Shown: positions 29,542 to 38,292, counted from the first letter of the stretch. The stretch: DNA of 64,000 nucleotides from Citrobacter amalonaticus (GCF_002918555.1 NZ_PQMB01000002.1:783169-847168), one strand, 5' to 3'. Numbers and translations: made by a program. Notes: generated from the sequence alone by a model not told the origin.

Positions 29542-29670
29542 TTTACAAATACAACAAAAGCCATTGGCGTACAGGATTTCGCTGTACCACTGTATTCCAG
29601 ATAATTCATGCGGTTGGTTGTTCAGGCTTGCCGCTGGGCTGCTGTCCGGCTAGCTGCATCCCCCTACAAT

Positions 29671-29797
29671 CATACCCAATGGATCTCAAGTCGTATTGAG
29701 GCGGCACGTTCAACAATCCCCAGGCGCACAGGTCACTCTGTGACTGGGGATAATGACCGTAGCCAACAATAATAGGGTTTGAAAGACGAAGGGTATG
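29671..29797. repeat. Full-length (127-bp) ERIC-like element
   Basis: Perfect CATACCC / GGGTATG inverted ends are exactly 127 bp apart, the canonical ERIC length. The interior includes AATCCCCAGG, a central palindrome around CACAGGTCACTCTGTGACTG, and GTAGCCAACAATAAT. It separates the DUF4387 gene from the symporter and ends 26 bp before the symporter start. Confidence 0.88.
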
Positions 29798-29823
29798 GCC
29801 AGCCTTTATCCGATGGAGTAATA

Positions 29824-31131
29824 ATGAAGAAAATTAGTTTAACGAAAATGATCATATTAGGATTGATACTCGGCATGATTGCCGGGGTGGTCATTAATAA
29901 TATGTCATCGGCAGATACAGCAAAGGCGTACGCGCAAGATATTTCAATTTTTACCACTATTTTCTTGCGTATGGTAAAAATGATTATCGCCCCGTTGGTT
30001 ATTTCTACCCTGGTCGTCGGCATTGCCAAAATGGGCGATGCGAAAACGCTGGGACGTATATTTTCTAAAACCTTTTTCCTCTTTATTTGTGCTTCCCTGC
30101 TGTCAATTGCGCTGGGCCTGGTGATCGTCAATCTGTTCCAGCCGGGCGTGGGCATTAACTTTGTTCCTCATGACGTCGGGGCTGTCGCTGCCGTTCAGTC
30201 CGAACCCTTCACGCTGAAAGTATTTATCTCTCACGCGGTGCCGACCAGTATCGTTGATGCAATGGCACGCAACGAAATACTGCAAATCGTGGTGTTCTCG
30301 ATTTTCCTCGGCTGTAGTCTGGCGGCAATTGGCGAGAAAGCCGATCCTATCGTTAAGGTTCTCGACTCTCTGGTACACGTGATGCTGAAGCTGACGGGCT
30401 ACGTCATGCTGTTCGCGCCGTTAACCGTGTTCGCGGCCATTTCCGGTCTGATTGCCGAACGTGGCCTGGGCGTGATGGTCAGCGCCGGGATCTTCATGGG
30501 CGAGTTCTACCTGACGCTCGGCATGCTGTGGGCGATCCTGATTGGTCTGTCGGCGATGATTGTGGGTCCGTGCATCGGTCGCCTGACGAAAGCGATTCTC
30601 GAACCTGCGCTGCTGGCCTTCACCACCTCCAGTTCCGAAGCCGCCTTCCCCGGCACGCTGAACAAGCTGGAAAAATTTGGCGTCTCCTCCAAGATTGCCA
30701 GCTTCGTACTGCCCATCGGTTACTCGTTTAACCTGGTCGGTTCGATGGCCTACTGCTCCTTTGCCACCGTGTTTATCGCGCAGGCGTGCAACATTGAGCT
30801 GAGCATGGGCGAGCAAATCACCATGTTATTAATCCTGATGCTGACCTCCAAAGGGATGGCGGGCGTACCGCGTGCCTCTATGGTGGTTATCGCCGCAACC
30901 CTTAACCAGTTCAATATCCCCGAAGCCGGTTTGATCCTGCTGATGGGTGTCGATCCGTTCCTTGATATGGGCCGCTCTGCGACCAACGTCATGAGTAACG
31001 CAATGGGTGCGGCGATCATCGGTCGCTGGGAAGGCGAGCACTTCGGTGGAGGCTGCCGTGGCACCGCCCCTGTCAAAACGCCGGAGCAGGAACGTCCTGC
31101 CGCCGAACCTTCTGAAGTTGCGATGTCCTGA
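29824..31131 (+). CDS. DAACS-family dicarboxylate/amino-acid:cation symporter
   Basis: An inner-membrane carrier of the GltP/DctA fold, 435 residues with eight or so helices and two re-entrant loops. The substrate hairpin SSSEAAFP (269-276) and the substrate-binding DMGRSATN (Asp381, Arg384, Asn388) are present. Oddly, the canonical NxDGT motif reads NLVGS (Asp to Val at 305), and the second sodium-site Asp is Asn392. Glutamate import would fit the pathway, but a C4- or C5-dicarboxylate is also possible. The start at 29824 (MKKISLTK) has a GGAG site; an upstream ATG lies within the ERIC end. Confidence 0.9.
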   Translation: MKKISLTKMIILGLILGMIAGVVINNMSSADTAKAYAQDISIFTTIFLRMVKMIIAPLVISTLVVGIAKMGDAKTLGRIFSKTFFLFICASLLSIALGLVIVNLFQPGVGINFVPHDVGAVAAVQSEPFTLKVFISHAVPTSIVDAMARNEILQIVVFSIFLGCSLAAIGEKADPIVKVLDSLVHVMLKLTGYVMLFAPLTVFAAISGLIAERGLGVMVSAGIFMGEFYLTLGMLWAILIGLSAMIVGPCIGRLTKAILEPALLAFTTSSSEAAFPGTLNKLEKFGVSSKIASFVLPIGYSFNLVGSMAYCSFATVFIAQACNIELSMGEQITMLLILMLTSKGMAGVPRASMVVIAATLNQFNIPEAGLILLMGVDPFLDMGRSATNVMSNAMGAAIIGRWEGEHFGGGCRGTAPVKTPEQERPAAEPSEVAMS

Positions 31132-31137
31132 TACGAC

Positions 31138-31162
31138 AGGCCGACAGCCGTCGGCCTTTTTA
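31138..31162 (+). terminator. Terminator after the symporter gene
   Basis: The stem AGGCCGAC-AGCC-GTCGGCCT is followed by TTTTAT, 7 bp after the stop codon. Its strength suggests glsA may be less transcribed or have its own promoter. Confidence 0.85.
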
Positions 31163-31189
31163 TAATAAATTCATCAGGGTTATGACACC

Positions 31190-32191
31190 ATGAACGTAAA
31201 ATTTTTCGGCGCGAGCCTCTTAACAGCCAGCTTACTGTTTAGCGCGGCTACGCAGGCGCAAACCACGCCGGACTACGCCACGCTTATCGGGCAGGCGTAT
31301 CAAAAATTTAAAAGCAACAATGAGGGTAAAGTCGCCGACTACATCCCTGCTCTGGCAACTTATAGCCCCAACAATTTCGCCATCACTATCGCTACGGTCG
31401 ACGGCAAAATTTATCAGGTCGGCGACGTGAAAAAAACGTTCCCGATGGAGTCCCTGAGCAAAGTTTTCACCCTGGCGCTGGCGATGGAGCAGCATGGCCC
31501 GCAGGAGGTGCTGGATAAACTCGGCGCGAATGCCACCGGCCTGCCTTTTAACTCAGGCTTAGCCGTCGAACTCACCAAAGGCGCACCGGAAAACCCTCTG
31601 GTCAATGCAGGTGCAATGAGCACGGTCAGCCTGATTGAGGCAAAAGACAAAACTGAGCGCTGGAACAAAATCCTCAACAACCTGAATGTCTGGGCCGATG
31701 CTTCGCTCACCGTCAATGAGCCAGTGTTCAAATCAGAAATGGAAACCAATCAGCATAATCAGGCGCTGGCGATGCTGATGGAGTCCTACAACAGTTTTTA
31801 TGGCAATACCCAGGAAGCCGTCGAAATCTACACCCGTCAGTGCTCAGTGGATATCACCACCGAGCAGCTCGCCAAAATGGGCGCGGTGCTCGCCAACAAG
31901 GGAAAATCGCCTTTCAACGGCAAGCAGTTGCTCAATGAAAGCCACGTACCCCAGGTGCTGGCAGAAATGGCGATTGCCGGATTGTATGACGGCAGCGGCA
32001 AATGGCTGTACACCGTCGGTATTCCAGCGAAAAGCGGCGTCGGCGGCGGGATGGTTGCCGTGGTACCAGGACAATACGCTATTGCGGTCTACTCTCCCCC
32101 GCTGGATGAAGCGGGTAACAGCGTTCGCGCGCAGCAAACCATTGAGTATGTCGCTCATGCAACACAGGCCAATCTCTTTTTAGCACAATAA
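31190..32191 (+). CDS. glsA: Glutaminase with signal peptide, likely periplasmic
   Basis: This enzyme hydrolyses glutamine to glutamate and ammonia. It belongs to the serine-dependent glutaminase family (beta-lactamase-like fold), with the SxxK motif at Ser88 and Lys91 (MESLSKVF), NPLVNAGAM, and [15 protein letters not shown] near the end. The first 23 residues form a clear signal peptide ([20 protein letters not shown], then QT), unlike the cytosolic E. coli YbaS and YneH. Its 333 residues exceed those by roughly the signal length. It lies between a symporter and the mesaconase-like gene, and would supply glutamate outside the inner membrane for import. Confidence 0.92.
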   Translation: MNVKFFGASLLTASLLFSAATQAQTTPDYATLIGQAYQKFKSNNEGKVADYIPALATYSPNNFAITIATVDGKIYQVGDVKKTFPMESLSKVFTLALAMEQHGPQEVLDKLGANATGLPFNSGLAVELTKGAPENPLVNAGAMSTVSLIEAKDKTERWNKILNNLNVWADASLTVNEPVFKSEMETNQHNQALAMLMESYNSFYGNTQEAVEIYTRQCSVDITTEQLAKMGAVLANKGKSPFNGKQLLNESHVPQVLAEMAIAGLYDGSGKWLYTVGIPAKSGVGGGMVAVVPGQYAIAVYSPPLDEAGNSVRAQQTIEYVAHATQANLFLAQ

Positions 32192-32205
32192 CAACGCCAC
32201 CCAAT

Positions 32206-32225
32206 GCAGGCCGGATACGGCCTGC
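32206..32225 (+). repeat. REP-like hairpin after glsA
   Basis: A palindrome GCAGGCCG-GATA-CGGCCTGC lies 14 bp after the glsA stop and resembles half a REP element. It may act as a terminator or stabiliser. Confidence 0.6.
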
Positions 32226-32256
32226 AGTTGAAAACAGCCACAAAGTGAGAAGTCAT

Positions 32257-33909
32257 ATGTCTAAACCATTTGTCTGGCAGGAACTTTTTGTTCAAAGTAA
32301 AGATAATACAGAATATGAATTACTGAGTAATCAATATATTACGGTAACAGAATTAGATGGGGAAGAAGTCATTAAAGTCGCGCCAGAGGCGTTAACGTTG
32401 CTTGCCCAGCAGGCATTTTATGAGGCTTCCTTTTTCCTGCGCGCCGGACATTTAAAACAGATCGCCAGTATTATGCATGACCCGCAGGCCAGCAGTAACG
32501 ATAAATATGTCGCCCTACAGTTACTGCGCAATGCGGAAGTTTCAGCGAAAGGCGTTCTGCCAAACTGCCAGGATACCGGAACGGCCACCATAGTAGCGAG
32601 TAAAGGACAGAACGTGTGGACCGGCTGTGATGATGCCGAAGCGTTAAGCAGAGGGGTTTATACGACCTTCCGGGAATCCAATCTGCGCTACTCGCAAAAT
32701 GCGCCGCTGGATATGTATACCGAGGTAAATACCCAGACCAACCTGCCCGCACAGATCGACATCAGCGCCACGCCGGGCAGCGAATACCGCTTCCTGTTCG
32801 TCAATAAAGGCGGCGGTTCAGCCAACAAAGCGGCGTTGTTCCAGGAGACGAAATCCATCCTGCAACCGGAAAAACTCACCGCATTCCTGATTGAAAAGAT
32901 GAAATCACTGGGCACCGCCGCCTGCCCGCCGTACCACATCGCCTTTGTCGTGGGCGGCCTCTCTGCCGATCAGGCATTGAAGGTGGCAAAGCTGGCTTCC
33001 ACAAAATATTACGACAGCTTGCCCACCAGCGGGAACGAGCTGGGCCAGGCGTTTCGCGATACGGCGCTGGAAACCACGTTGCTCAACGCCAGTCGTGAAT
33101 TCGGCATCGGCGCACAGTTTGGCGGTAAATACTTCGCCCACGATATTCGCGTGATTCGCCTGCCGCGTCACGGCGGCTCCTGTCCTGTTGCTATGGCCCT
33201 CTCCTGCTCCGCCGACCGTAATATCAAAGCGAAGATTAACAAGCACGGTATCTGGCTGGAAAAACTGGAGCATAATCCGGGAAAATTTATCCCCGAATCC
33301 TGTCGTGTGGAAAACAGCGGCCAGACCGTACAGCTCGATTTGAACCGTCCACTGCGCGAGATCCTGCACGACATGTCCGCATTGCCCATCGGCACGCGGC
33401 TGTCGCTAAGCGGTCCGATTGTCGTCGCCCGCGATATCGCCCATGCCAAAATCAAAGAGCGCCTGGATAACGGCGAACCGATGCCGGAATACATGAAGAA
33501 CCACATTGTTTATTACGCGGGTCCGGCAAAAACACCCGACAATCAGGCCTGTGGCTCTCTCGGCCCCACCACCGGTGGACGCATGGACGGTTATGTTGAC
33601 GCTTTCCAGGCCGCCGGCGGCAGCCTGATCATGCTCTCCAAAGGTAACCGGAGCCAGCAGGTGACGGATGCCTGCCATAAGCATGGCGGCTTTAACCTGG
33701 GCAGCATCGGCGGCGCCGCGGCGTTACTGGCACAGCAGTATGTGAAGAGTCTGCGCTGTCTTGAGTATCCTGAACTGGGTATGGAGGCGGTCTGGATGAT
33801 GGAAGTCGAGAACCTGCCTGCCTTTATGCTGGTGGACGACAAGGGGAATAATTTCTTCAGTCAGTTTGAGCAGCAGCATCGCTGCGCATCCTGCCCGGCT
33901 GGACATTAA
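32257..33909 (+). CDS. fumD: Class I fumarase family enzyme, likely mesaconase (FumD-like)
   Basis: A 550-residue [4Fe-4S] hydro-lyase of the FumA/FumB type. The three cluster Cys are Cys104 (PNCQDTG), Cys223 (TAACPPYH) and Cys317 (ALSCSADRN), in register with E. coli FumA 105, 224 and 318. In E. coli O157:H7 a related protein, FumD, encoded with a glutamate mutase cluster, has been reported to hydrate mesaconate to (S)-citramalate. The same context here makes mesaconase the likely role; fumarase activity may remain. The start at 32257 ([11 protein letters not shown]) is preferred over an upstream ATG at 32245. Confidence 0.9.
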   Translation: MSKPFVWQELFVQSKDNTEYELLSNQYITVTELDGEEVIKVAPEALTLLAQQAFYEASFFLRAGHLKQIASIMHDPQASSNDKYVALQLLRNAEVSAKGVLPNCQDTGTATIVASKGQNVWTGCDDAEALSRGVYTTFRESNLRYSQNAPLDMYTEVNTQTNLPAQIDISATPGSEYRFLFVNKGGGSANKAALFQETKSILQPEKLTAFLIEKMKSLGTAACPPYHIAFVVGGLSADQALKVAKLASTKYYDSLPTSGNELGQAFRDTALETTLLNASREFGIGAQFGGKYFAHDIRVIRLPRHGGSCPVAMALSCSADRNIKAKINKHGIWLEKLEHNPGKFIPESCRVENSGQTVQLDLNRPLREILHDMSALPIGTRLSLSGPIVVARDIAHAKIKERLDNGEPMPEYMKNHIVYYAGPAKTPDNQACGSLGPTTGGRMDGYVDAFQAAGGSLIMLSKGNRSQQVTDACHKHGGFNLGSIGGAAALLAQQYVKSLRCLEYPELGMEAVWMMEVENLPAFMLVDDKGNNFFSQFEQQHRCASCPAGH

Positions 33910-33918
33910 GGAGCAATG

Positions 33919-34521
33919 ATGGAAGCGCGAGCCAACGTAGACAGACACCGCCAGCGGCAGCAAAAGCTGAAAGAGCAGGTTGATACCCGCGTGGCGGCGG
34001 CCACCGAAAAGAAAGGGATTCTGATCGTCTTCACCGGAAACGGTAAAGGTAAATCCACAGCGGCCTTTGGCACAGCAACACGCGCCCTCGGCCACGGTAA
34101 GACCGTTGGCGTCGCGCAGTTCATTAAAGGACAGTGGGACAACGGCGAATACAATACTCTGCATCCGCTCGGCGTTGAGTTTCACATTATGGGCACCGAT
34201 TTTACCTGGGAAACGCAAAACCGGGAAACGGACATTCAGGCGGCAATGGCGGTCTGGCTGGAGAGCAAGCGTATGCTGGCCGATCCCGACTATGATCTGG
34301 TGATACTGGATGAGCTAACCTATATGCTGGCTTACCACTATCTGGATACCCAGGAAGTGATCGCCGCTCTCAGGAATCGTCCGACGCAACAAAGTGTGAT
34401 CGTCACCGGTCGCGGCTGCCATACTCAGCTGCTGGAACTGGCCGATACGGTCAGTGAACTTCGCCCGGTGAAACACGCGTTTGACAGCGGTATCCAGGCG
34501 CAGGCGGGGATTGACTGGTAG
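33919..34521 (+). CDS. Cob(I)alamin adenosyltransferase (BtuR/CobA type)
   Basis: This enzyme transfers the adenosyl group of ATP to cob(I)alamin, making the coenzyme that glutamate mutase needs. The 200-residue protein has the P-loop FTGNGKGKST at residues 36-45, preceded by RQQKLKEQVDTRVA, and the conserved VTGRGCHTQLLELADTVSEL and VKHAFDSG ends of the BtuR family. It is probably an extra copy beside the chromosomal btuR. AAGGAG lies 5 nt before the ATG at 33919; the ATG at 33916 is only 2 nt away and less likely. It follows fumD by 9 bp. Confidence 0.92.
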   Translation: MEARANVDRHRQRQQKLKEQVDTRVAAATEKKGILIVFTGNGKGKSTAAFGTATRALGHGKTVGVAQFIKGQWDNGEYNTLHPLGVEFHIMGTDFTWETQNRETDIQAAMAVWLESKRMLADPDYDLVILDELTYMLAYHYLDTQEVIAALRNRPTQQSVIVTGRGCHTQLLELADTVSELRPVKHAFDSGIQAQAGIDW

Positions 34522-34530
34522 TCACGCTTT

Positions 34531-34615
34531 TGCCGGATGGCGCATTCGCTTATCCGGCCTACAGTTTGTACCGTCTGCAGGCCGGATAAAACGCATCCGC
34601 GTCGCCATCCGGCAT
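34531..34615. repeat. REP/BIME pair between the adenosyltransferase and lysR genes
   Basis: Two facing REP palindromes are seen: TGCCGGATGG..TTATCCGGCCTACAG and CTGCAGGCCGGATAAAACG..GCCATCCGGCA. They lie between the two convergent genes and may serve as a shared transcript end. Confidence 0.88.
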
Positions 34616-35523
34616 CAGCGTCCCACCTGGGACACCACCGATTTTTGCAGTAACCAGTCGCGGAATACCTGTAAATGACGGGATTCCGCTTTCTCTTCTC
34701 GCCACGTCATGATGAAACGATTCCCGGTGCGCATCGGAACATCACAAGGGATCACCATATCGCCATTATCCAGATCGTGCTGGATCGCAAAACGCGGCAG
34801 CAATGCCACGCCCAGGTTTGATCGTACCGCAGCAATCAGCATCGAAAGCAGATCGAAACGGGGACCTTTATTCGCCAGCGGGCTGCTGACGTTCGACAGT
34901 GCGAACCACTCCTGCCAGCCGTTGATCCGCGTACTTTGATGAAGCAAGGGAAATTCATTAAGCAGCTCCTCTACTGCCAGCTTCTGATTAGGTTCCGACA
35001 GCAAACTTCCGCTACAGACCGGCAGGATCTCCTCTTCGAACAAATACTCCACTTCCGACCATGGCGAACAAAAGTCCTCACGCATGATGGCGGCATCGTA
35101 TTCGCGATTAAGAAAATCACCAATATTCGCCAGCGAATGAATATTGACGATAATATCCGGATTGAGCTTATTAAATTCACGCAGATTCGGGATCAGCCAG
35201 TGGGTACTGAAGGTAGGATTGACGGCCAGCTCAATGACCTCCACCGTCGGTTGCCAGGTCATTATGGTATTGGTATCACGTTCGAGCTTGTTAAGTGTTT
35301 CCTTAACGATACTCAAATAATGTTTACCTGCGTCGTTTAAAAAAATCCGTTTTTTGGCATGATTGAATAACGACGTACACAAAAAATCTTCCAGTGCATT
35401 TACCTGTCTGAAGACAGCACTTTGTGTTAACGCCAACTCCTCGGCTGCCCGGGTATAACTTTCATGTCGCGCCACCACTTCAAAAGTCACCAGCAATTCG
35501 GTCTTGGGTATCTTTCCTCTCAT
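34615..35523 (-). CDS. LysR-family transcriptional regulator
   Basis: A 302-residue regulator with an N-terminal helix-turn-helix (LLVTFEVVARHESYTRAAEELALTQSAVFR region, about residues 8-37) and a periplasmic-binding-like effector domain. The start at 35523 (MRGKIPKTE) has GGAAG 5 nt upstream; the ATG at 35535 has none. It is convergent with the adenosyltransferase gene and faces away from cobA, sharing a 527-bp upstream gap with it. It most likely controls part of the glutamate/mesaconate block; the effector is unknown. Confidence 0.9.
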   Translation of the reverse strand: MRGKIPKTELLVTFEVVARHESYTRAAEELALTQSAVFRQVNALEDFLCTSLFNHAKKRIFLNDAGKHYLSIVKETLNKLERDTNTIMTWQPTVEVIELAVNPTFSTHWLIPNLREFNKLNPDIIVNIHSLANIGDFLNREYDAAIMREDFCSPWSEVEYLFEEEILPVCSGSLLSEPNQKLAVEELLNEFPLLHQSTRINGWQEWFALSNVSSPLANKGPRFDLLSMLIAAVRSNLGVALLPRFAIQHDLDNGDMVIPCDVPMRTGNRFIMTWREEKAESRHLQVFRDWLLQKSVVSQVGR

Positions 35524-36050
35524 AACGTCTTCCATATGCAGCGTAGAAAAATAGTTTAAGTGATAAAAAAATAACGCACTCCCTCCAGATAAACCCGAGA
35601 GCTATACTCTAAATAATTCGGTTGCGGGACAAAACGACGTCGTCCCCTTGCGCTGGCCCCACAGGGGCGAAGCTGAAGGACGATTAACAAAGCTAACGCA
35701 CCAGCAACTTGAAGTATGACGAGCATATATATTATTTCCGGTCAGGATGTCATTGATCCACTCCATGATTTATTCACTCTGGAGACGAACAAATAATAAC
35801 CAATAATACTCAACCACAGCAATAAACACAATTTAAATAAGGTTAATTAAGACAAATAGTGCCAATAAGTTCTTAATAATTTTTCATGATCACTTGTTTA
35901 ACGGAGAAAAAAGTTTGCGAGTTTAATCAATATTATTTTCTTATTATTTCAGGAGAATTTAGCTTTGTGGCTAAAAGACAATCGACCGCTTTTCTCAGAT
36001 GTTTTTTAGTCCTGGATCCCTTTTTTCTCCAGTCATGTAAAGGACACAAT
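35524..36050. promoter_or_regulatory. lysR-cobA divergent intergenic region
   Basis: This 527-bp AT-rich gap contains an ERIC-like element at 35603-35730 and the promoters of both genes. I looked for a cobalamin riboswitch box (GCCACTG-like) before cobA and found none. The frame of cobA is open back to 35886, but that part has no similarity to the family. Confidence 0.6.
35603..35730. repeat. ERIC-like element between lysR and cobA
   Basis: Ends TATACTCTAAATAATTCGG and GCAACTTGAAGTATGACGAG match ERIC, with an inner palindrome CCCCACAGGGG and AAAGCTAACGCACC. Length is about 128 bp. Confidence 0.83.
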
Positions 36051-36830
36051 GTGAAAACTTCCGGAAAAGTCTGGCTCGTTGGCGCCGGTCCAGGCGATAT
36101 ATCATTACTGACGCTAAAAGCGCAGCATTGTATTCATCAGGCCGACGTGATTATTTATGATCGCCTGGTTAACCCCAAAATCCTCGAATGGGCCGCAAAG
36201 GACTGCACCTTGATTAACGTCGGGAAAAATCCTGGTAATCATTGTGTTCCCCAGCATGAGATCAACGCCCTGCTGCTTCATCATGCCAGAACCCATCACA
36301 ACATTGTTCGTCTGAAAGGCGGCGATCCGTATGTCTTTGGCCGCGGCGCTGAGGAAGTTGAATGTCTGGTGGAAGAGAGAATTCCCTTTGAAGTGGTACC
36401 AGGAATCAGCTCCGCCATTGGCGGCCTTGCCTGTGCCGGGATCCCCGTTACCCACCGGGATCTGGCTTCCGGATTTCATGTCGTGACCGGTCATACCCGC
36501 GAAGGCAATCAGCAGCAGGACTGGCGCCAGCTCGCCAGGCTACACGGAACGCTGGTGATCGTAATGGGCATCGCCAATTTACCGTTTATCTGCGAAGAGC
36601 TACTGATGGGAGGCAAATCCCCCAATACGCCAGCCGCTATTGTGATGTCGGCCACACGCGAAAATCAGCGTCGTCTGACCTGCACTCTGGGTACGCTGTT
36701 AAGTAAAGCTCAGGAGGCAAACATTGCACCGCCCGCGCTGATTGTGGTTGGCGAAGTCGTCAGTCTGAGTGACCGACTCTCTTTTATTCCCGAGGTGACG
36801 CAAACGCGCTACTGCGAGAGTTGCTCATGA
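36051..36830 (+). CDS. cobA: Uroporphyrinogen-III C-methyltransferase (SUMT)
   Basis: SUMT methylates uroporphyrinogen III twice to precorrin-2, the branch point to cobalamin and sirohaem. The 259-residue protein has GAGPGD at 11-16, RLVNPKILEW, LKGGDPYVFGRG at 88-99 and VVPGISSAIGG, all typical. The start is set at GTG 36051, because AAGGA lies 6 nt before it and the family N-terminus (KVWLVGAGPGD) follows directly. It is a stand-alone domain, unlike fused CysG, and so a dedicated feed into B12 synthesis is likely. Its end overlaps the convergent regulator by 22 bp. Confidence 0.92.
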   Translation: MKTSGKVWLVGAGPGDISLLTLKAQHCIHQADVIIYDRLVNPKILEWAAKDCTLINVGKNPGNHCVPQHEINALLLHHARTHHNIVRLKGGDPYVFGRGAEEVECLVEERIPFEVVPGISSAIGGLACAGIPVTHRDLASGFHVVTGHTREGNQQQDWRQLARLHGTLVIVMGIANLPFICEELLMGGKSPNTPAAIVMSATRENQRRLTCTLGTLLSKAQEANIAPPALIVVGEVVSLSDRLSFIPEVTQTRYCESCS

Positions 36831-37702
36831 CGGAATGACTGTGGAGAGGTCCGGTGAGCCGCCCGGAAAACGCGACAAAAATAGCTGGTCTGCGCGTACT
36901 GAAGTTTCCGGGCTATGCTGTCGATAGAGTAAGTGGGATCGCGCAGCAACTCTCCCGCACGCTGCATTTTCTTTTGACTGACCCAGGTTTTAAAGTTCAC
37001 GCCCTGCCGTTTCTTAAAGAAACGGCTAAAGTAGTTGGCGCTCAGACAGACATGGGCGGCGACCGATTCCAGCGTCAGCTCGTCATATAAGTGCTCATCA
37101 ATATAGCGTAATGCCGCTGCCAGTTTCTTTTCATGGCGGGAAAGTTCAGCATACGAAAAACGCAGCTCGCTGAGCTGCGGCTTCGCCTCTTCCCTTGTGA
37201 CGTTCTCCGCGGGATTGAGATTATTAATAATAAAACTGAGCAAGTTTGCCGCCGCCACGAGGTGATTATTATCAACCACTTTAACCTGCTCCCACGCAGA
37301 TTTTATTTCAGGATCATGGATCCACTGTCGATCGTCATCAATCAGAATGGTTTTATATTCCTGATATTTTGCCCGCACCTGACCACAAATAATAAATCCA
37401 TGTAATTGTCCGGCGTTAATTAATGGCATAGAGAAGCAACTTAACCCGGCATGACAACAGATTATTCTAATTTTCTCCTCTTTCAGCCCTTCAAAAGCAC
37501 AATATTTATCACACTTTTGACAGCTTTCCAGATATTGTGGATGCGAACGCATACGCGTGCAGAAAGAATTAAAATTATGGTATTCGGAGAGCGCTTTTCC
37601 TTTAATATCCACCACGACGGCGGCCAGTCCCGTCGCGCTGGAAAAAACCTCAGCCAGCGAGAAGAAACAGTGCAAATAGTCATCCTGAATTTGTAAAGGC
37701 AC
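36809..37702 (-). CDS. PocR-type AraC-family regulator
   Basis: A 297-residue regulator with an N-terminal PocR sensory domain and a C-terminal AraC helix-turn-helix (from about residue 197, including LTLESVAAHVCLSANYFSRF). The sensory part is Cys-rich: Cys48, Cys61, Cys64, Cys68, Cys82 and Cys83 (CQKCDKYC and IICCHAG), suggesting metal or cluster binding. PocR in Salmonella activates the pdu and cob genes, so this paralogue probably ties cobalamin supply to glutamate or tetronate catabolism. It faces otnK divergently and cobA convergently, so either side may be its target. Confidence 0.88.
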   Translation of the reverse strand: MPLQIQDDYLHCFFSLAEVFSSATGLAAVVVDIKGKALSEYHNFNSFCTRMRSHPQYLESCQKCDKYCAFEGLKEEKIRIICCHAGLSCFSMPLINAGQLHGFIICGQVRAKYQEYKTILIDDDRQWIHDPEIKSAWEQVKVVDNNHLVAAANLLSFIINNLNPAENVTREEAKPQLSELRFSYAELSRHEKKLAAALRYIDEHLYDELTLESVAAHVCLSANYFSRFFKKRQGVNFKTWVSQKKMQRAGELLRDPTYSIDSIARKLQYAQTSYFCRVFRAAHRTSPQSFRHEQLSQ

Positions 37703-37833
37703 GCAATTCTCCAGTCGTTTTGATATTTAAACCCGTAATATGCAAAATTTATCCTGCGGAAAGAATGATGCTAACCGCAAAAAATAATCTCATTTATTCA
37801 GGTGATTATGATCAAATCGCAAGAGCGGATAAG

Positions 37834-38032
37834 AGCCTGGCCACCAGGCGTCATTGGCGCAGGCAGTTTGAACACCGACAGCGCGGAAAAACCGGAGCGT
37901 ACACGTCGTTCGTGAGGATTATTCGCAACGCTCACCCTGCGGGATGCCGCAGACGTCGGGTGTTGAGCAAGCACTGCCCGGAGTCAAAATAGCAGGCAAA
38001 ATAGCAGGCAAAATAGCCCGATGGGTCAGGCT
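37834..38032. repeat. Short palindromic repeat, copy B (before otnK)
   Basis: A 199-bp element beginning AGCCTGGCCACCAGGCG and ending GATGGGTCAGGCT. It shares GGCGCAGGCAGTTTGAACAC, GGAGCGTACACG and GCACTGCCC with copies at 19688, 59104 and 61698. A 12-bp unit (AGCAGGCAAAAT) is repeated in tandem at 37991-38014. Confidence 0.75.
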
Positions 38033-38292
38033 CTGAATTGCCTTTCTCATCAGCATTAAAATCCCCTTTCTTACACCTTTTTCACCTCTTTTCTCAAAGC
38101 TTAACGAATCTTCACAGATTTATGTGATTGTTATTGAGCGCTGATATTAAAAATAACTCATAATTTTCAGTTAGTTATATTGATAATCATTCAAATGAGT
38201 GATGTGCTTATTTGTGAGAATCATCATGTGAATGTGAAACATCCTCCTGAATAATAGATTCAATTACCAGACAATCTGAACGGAGTGGATGT
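38033..38292 (+). promoter_or_regulatory. Upstream region of the otnK operon
   Basis: An AT-rich 260-bp stretch without a gene. TGTGA-GAATCA-TCATG at 38213-38228 is a weak CRP-like site, and GATGTG/CATGTGAATGTG repeats nearby could be DeoR-family operators. Both readings are tentative. Confidence 0.4.

Noticed and set aside
35886-36050. 55-codon N-terminal extension of cobA
   Set aside because: The extension has no similarity to SUMT proteins, while a good AAGGA site and the family N-terminus occur at GTG 36051.
35524-36050. Cobalamin riboswitch upstream of cobA
   Set aside because: No B12-box-like GCCACTG sequence or matching helices could be seen by eye; a covariance search would settle it.
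37720-37992. 90-residue open frame between the PocR-like gene and otnK
   Set aside because: Most of it lies in the palindromic repeat at 37834-38032, so its length is explained by the repeat.
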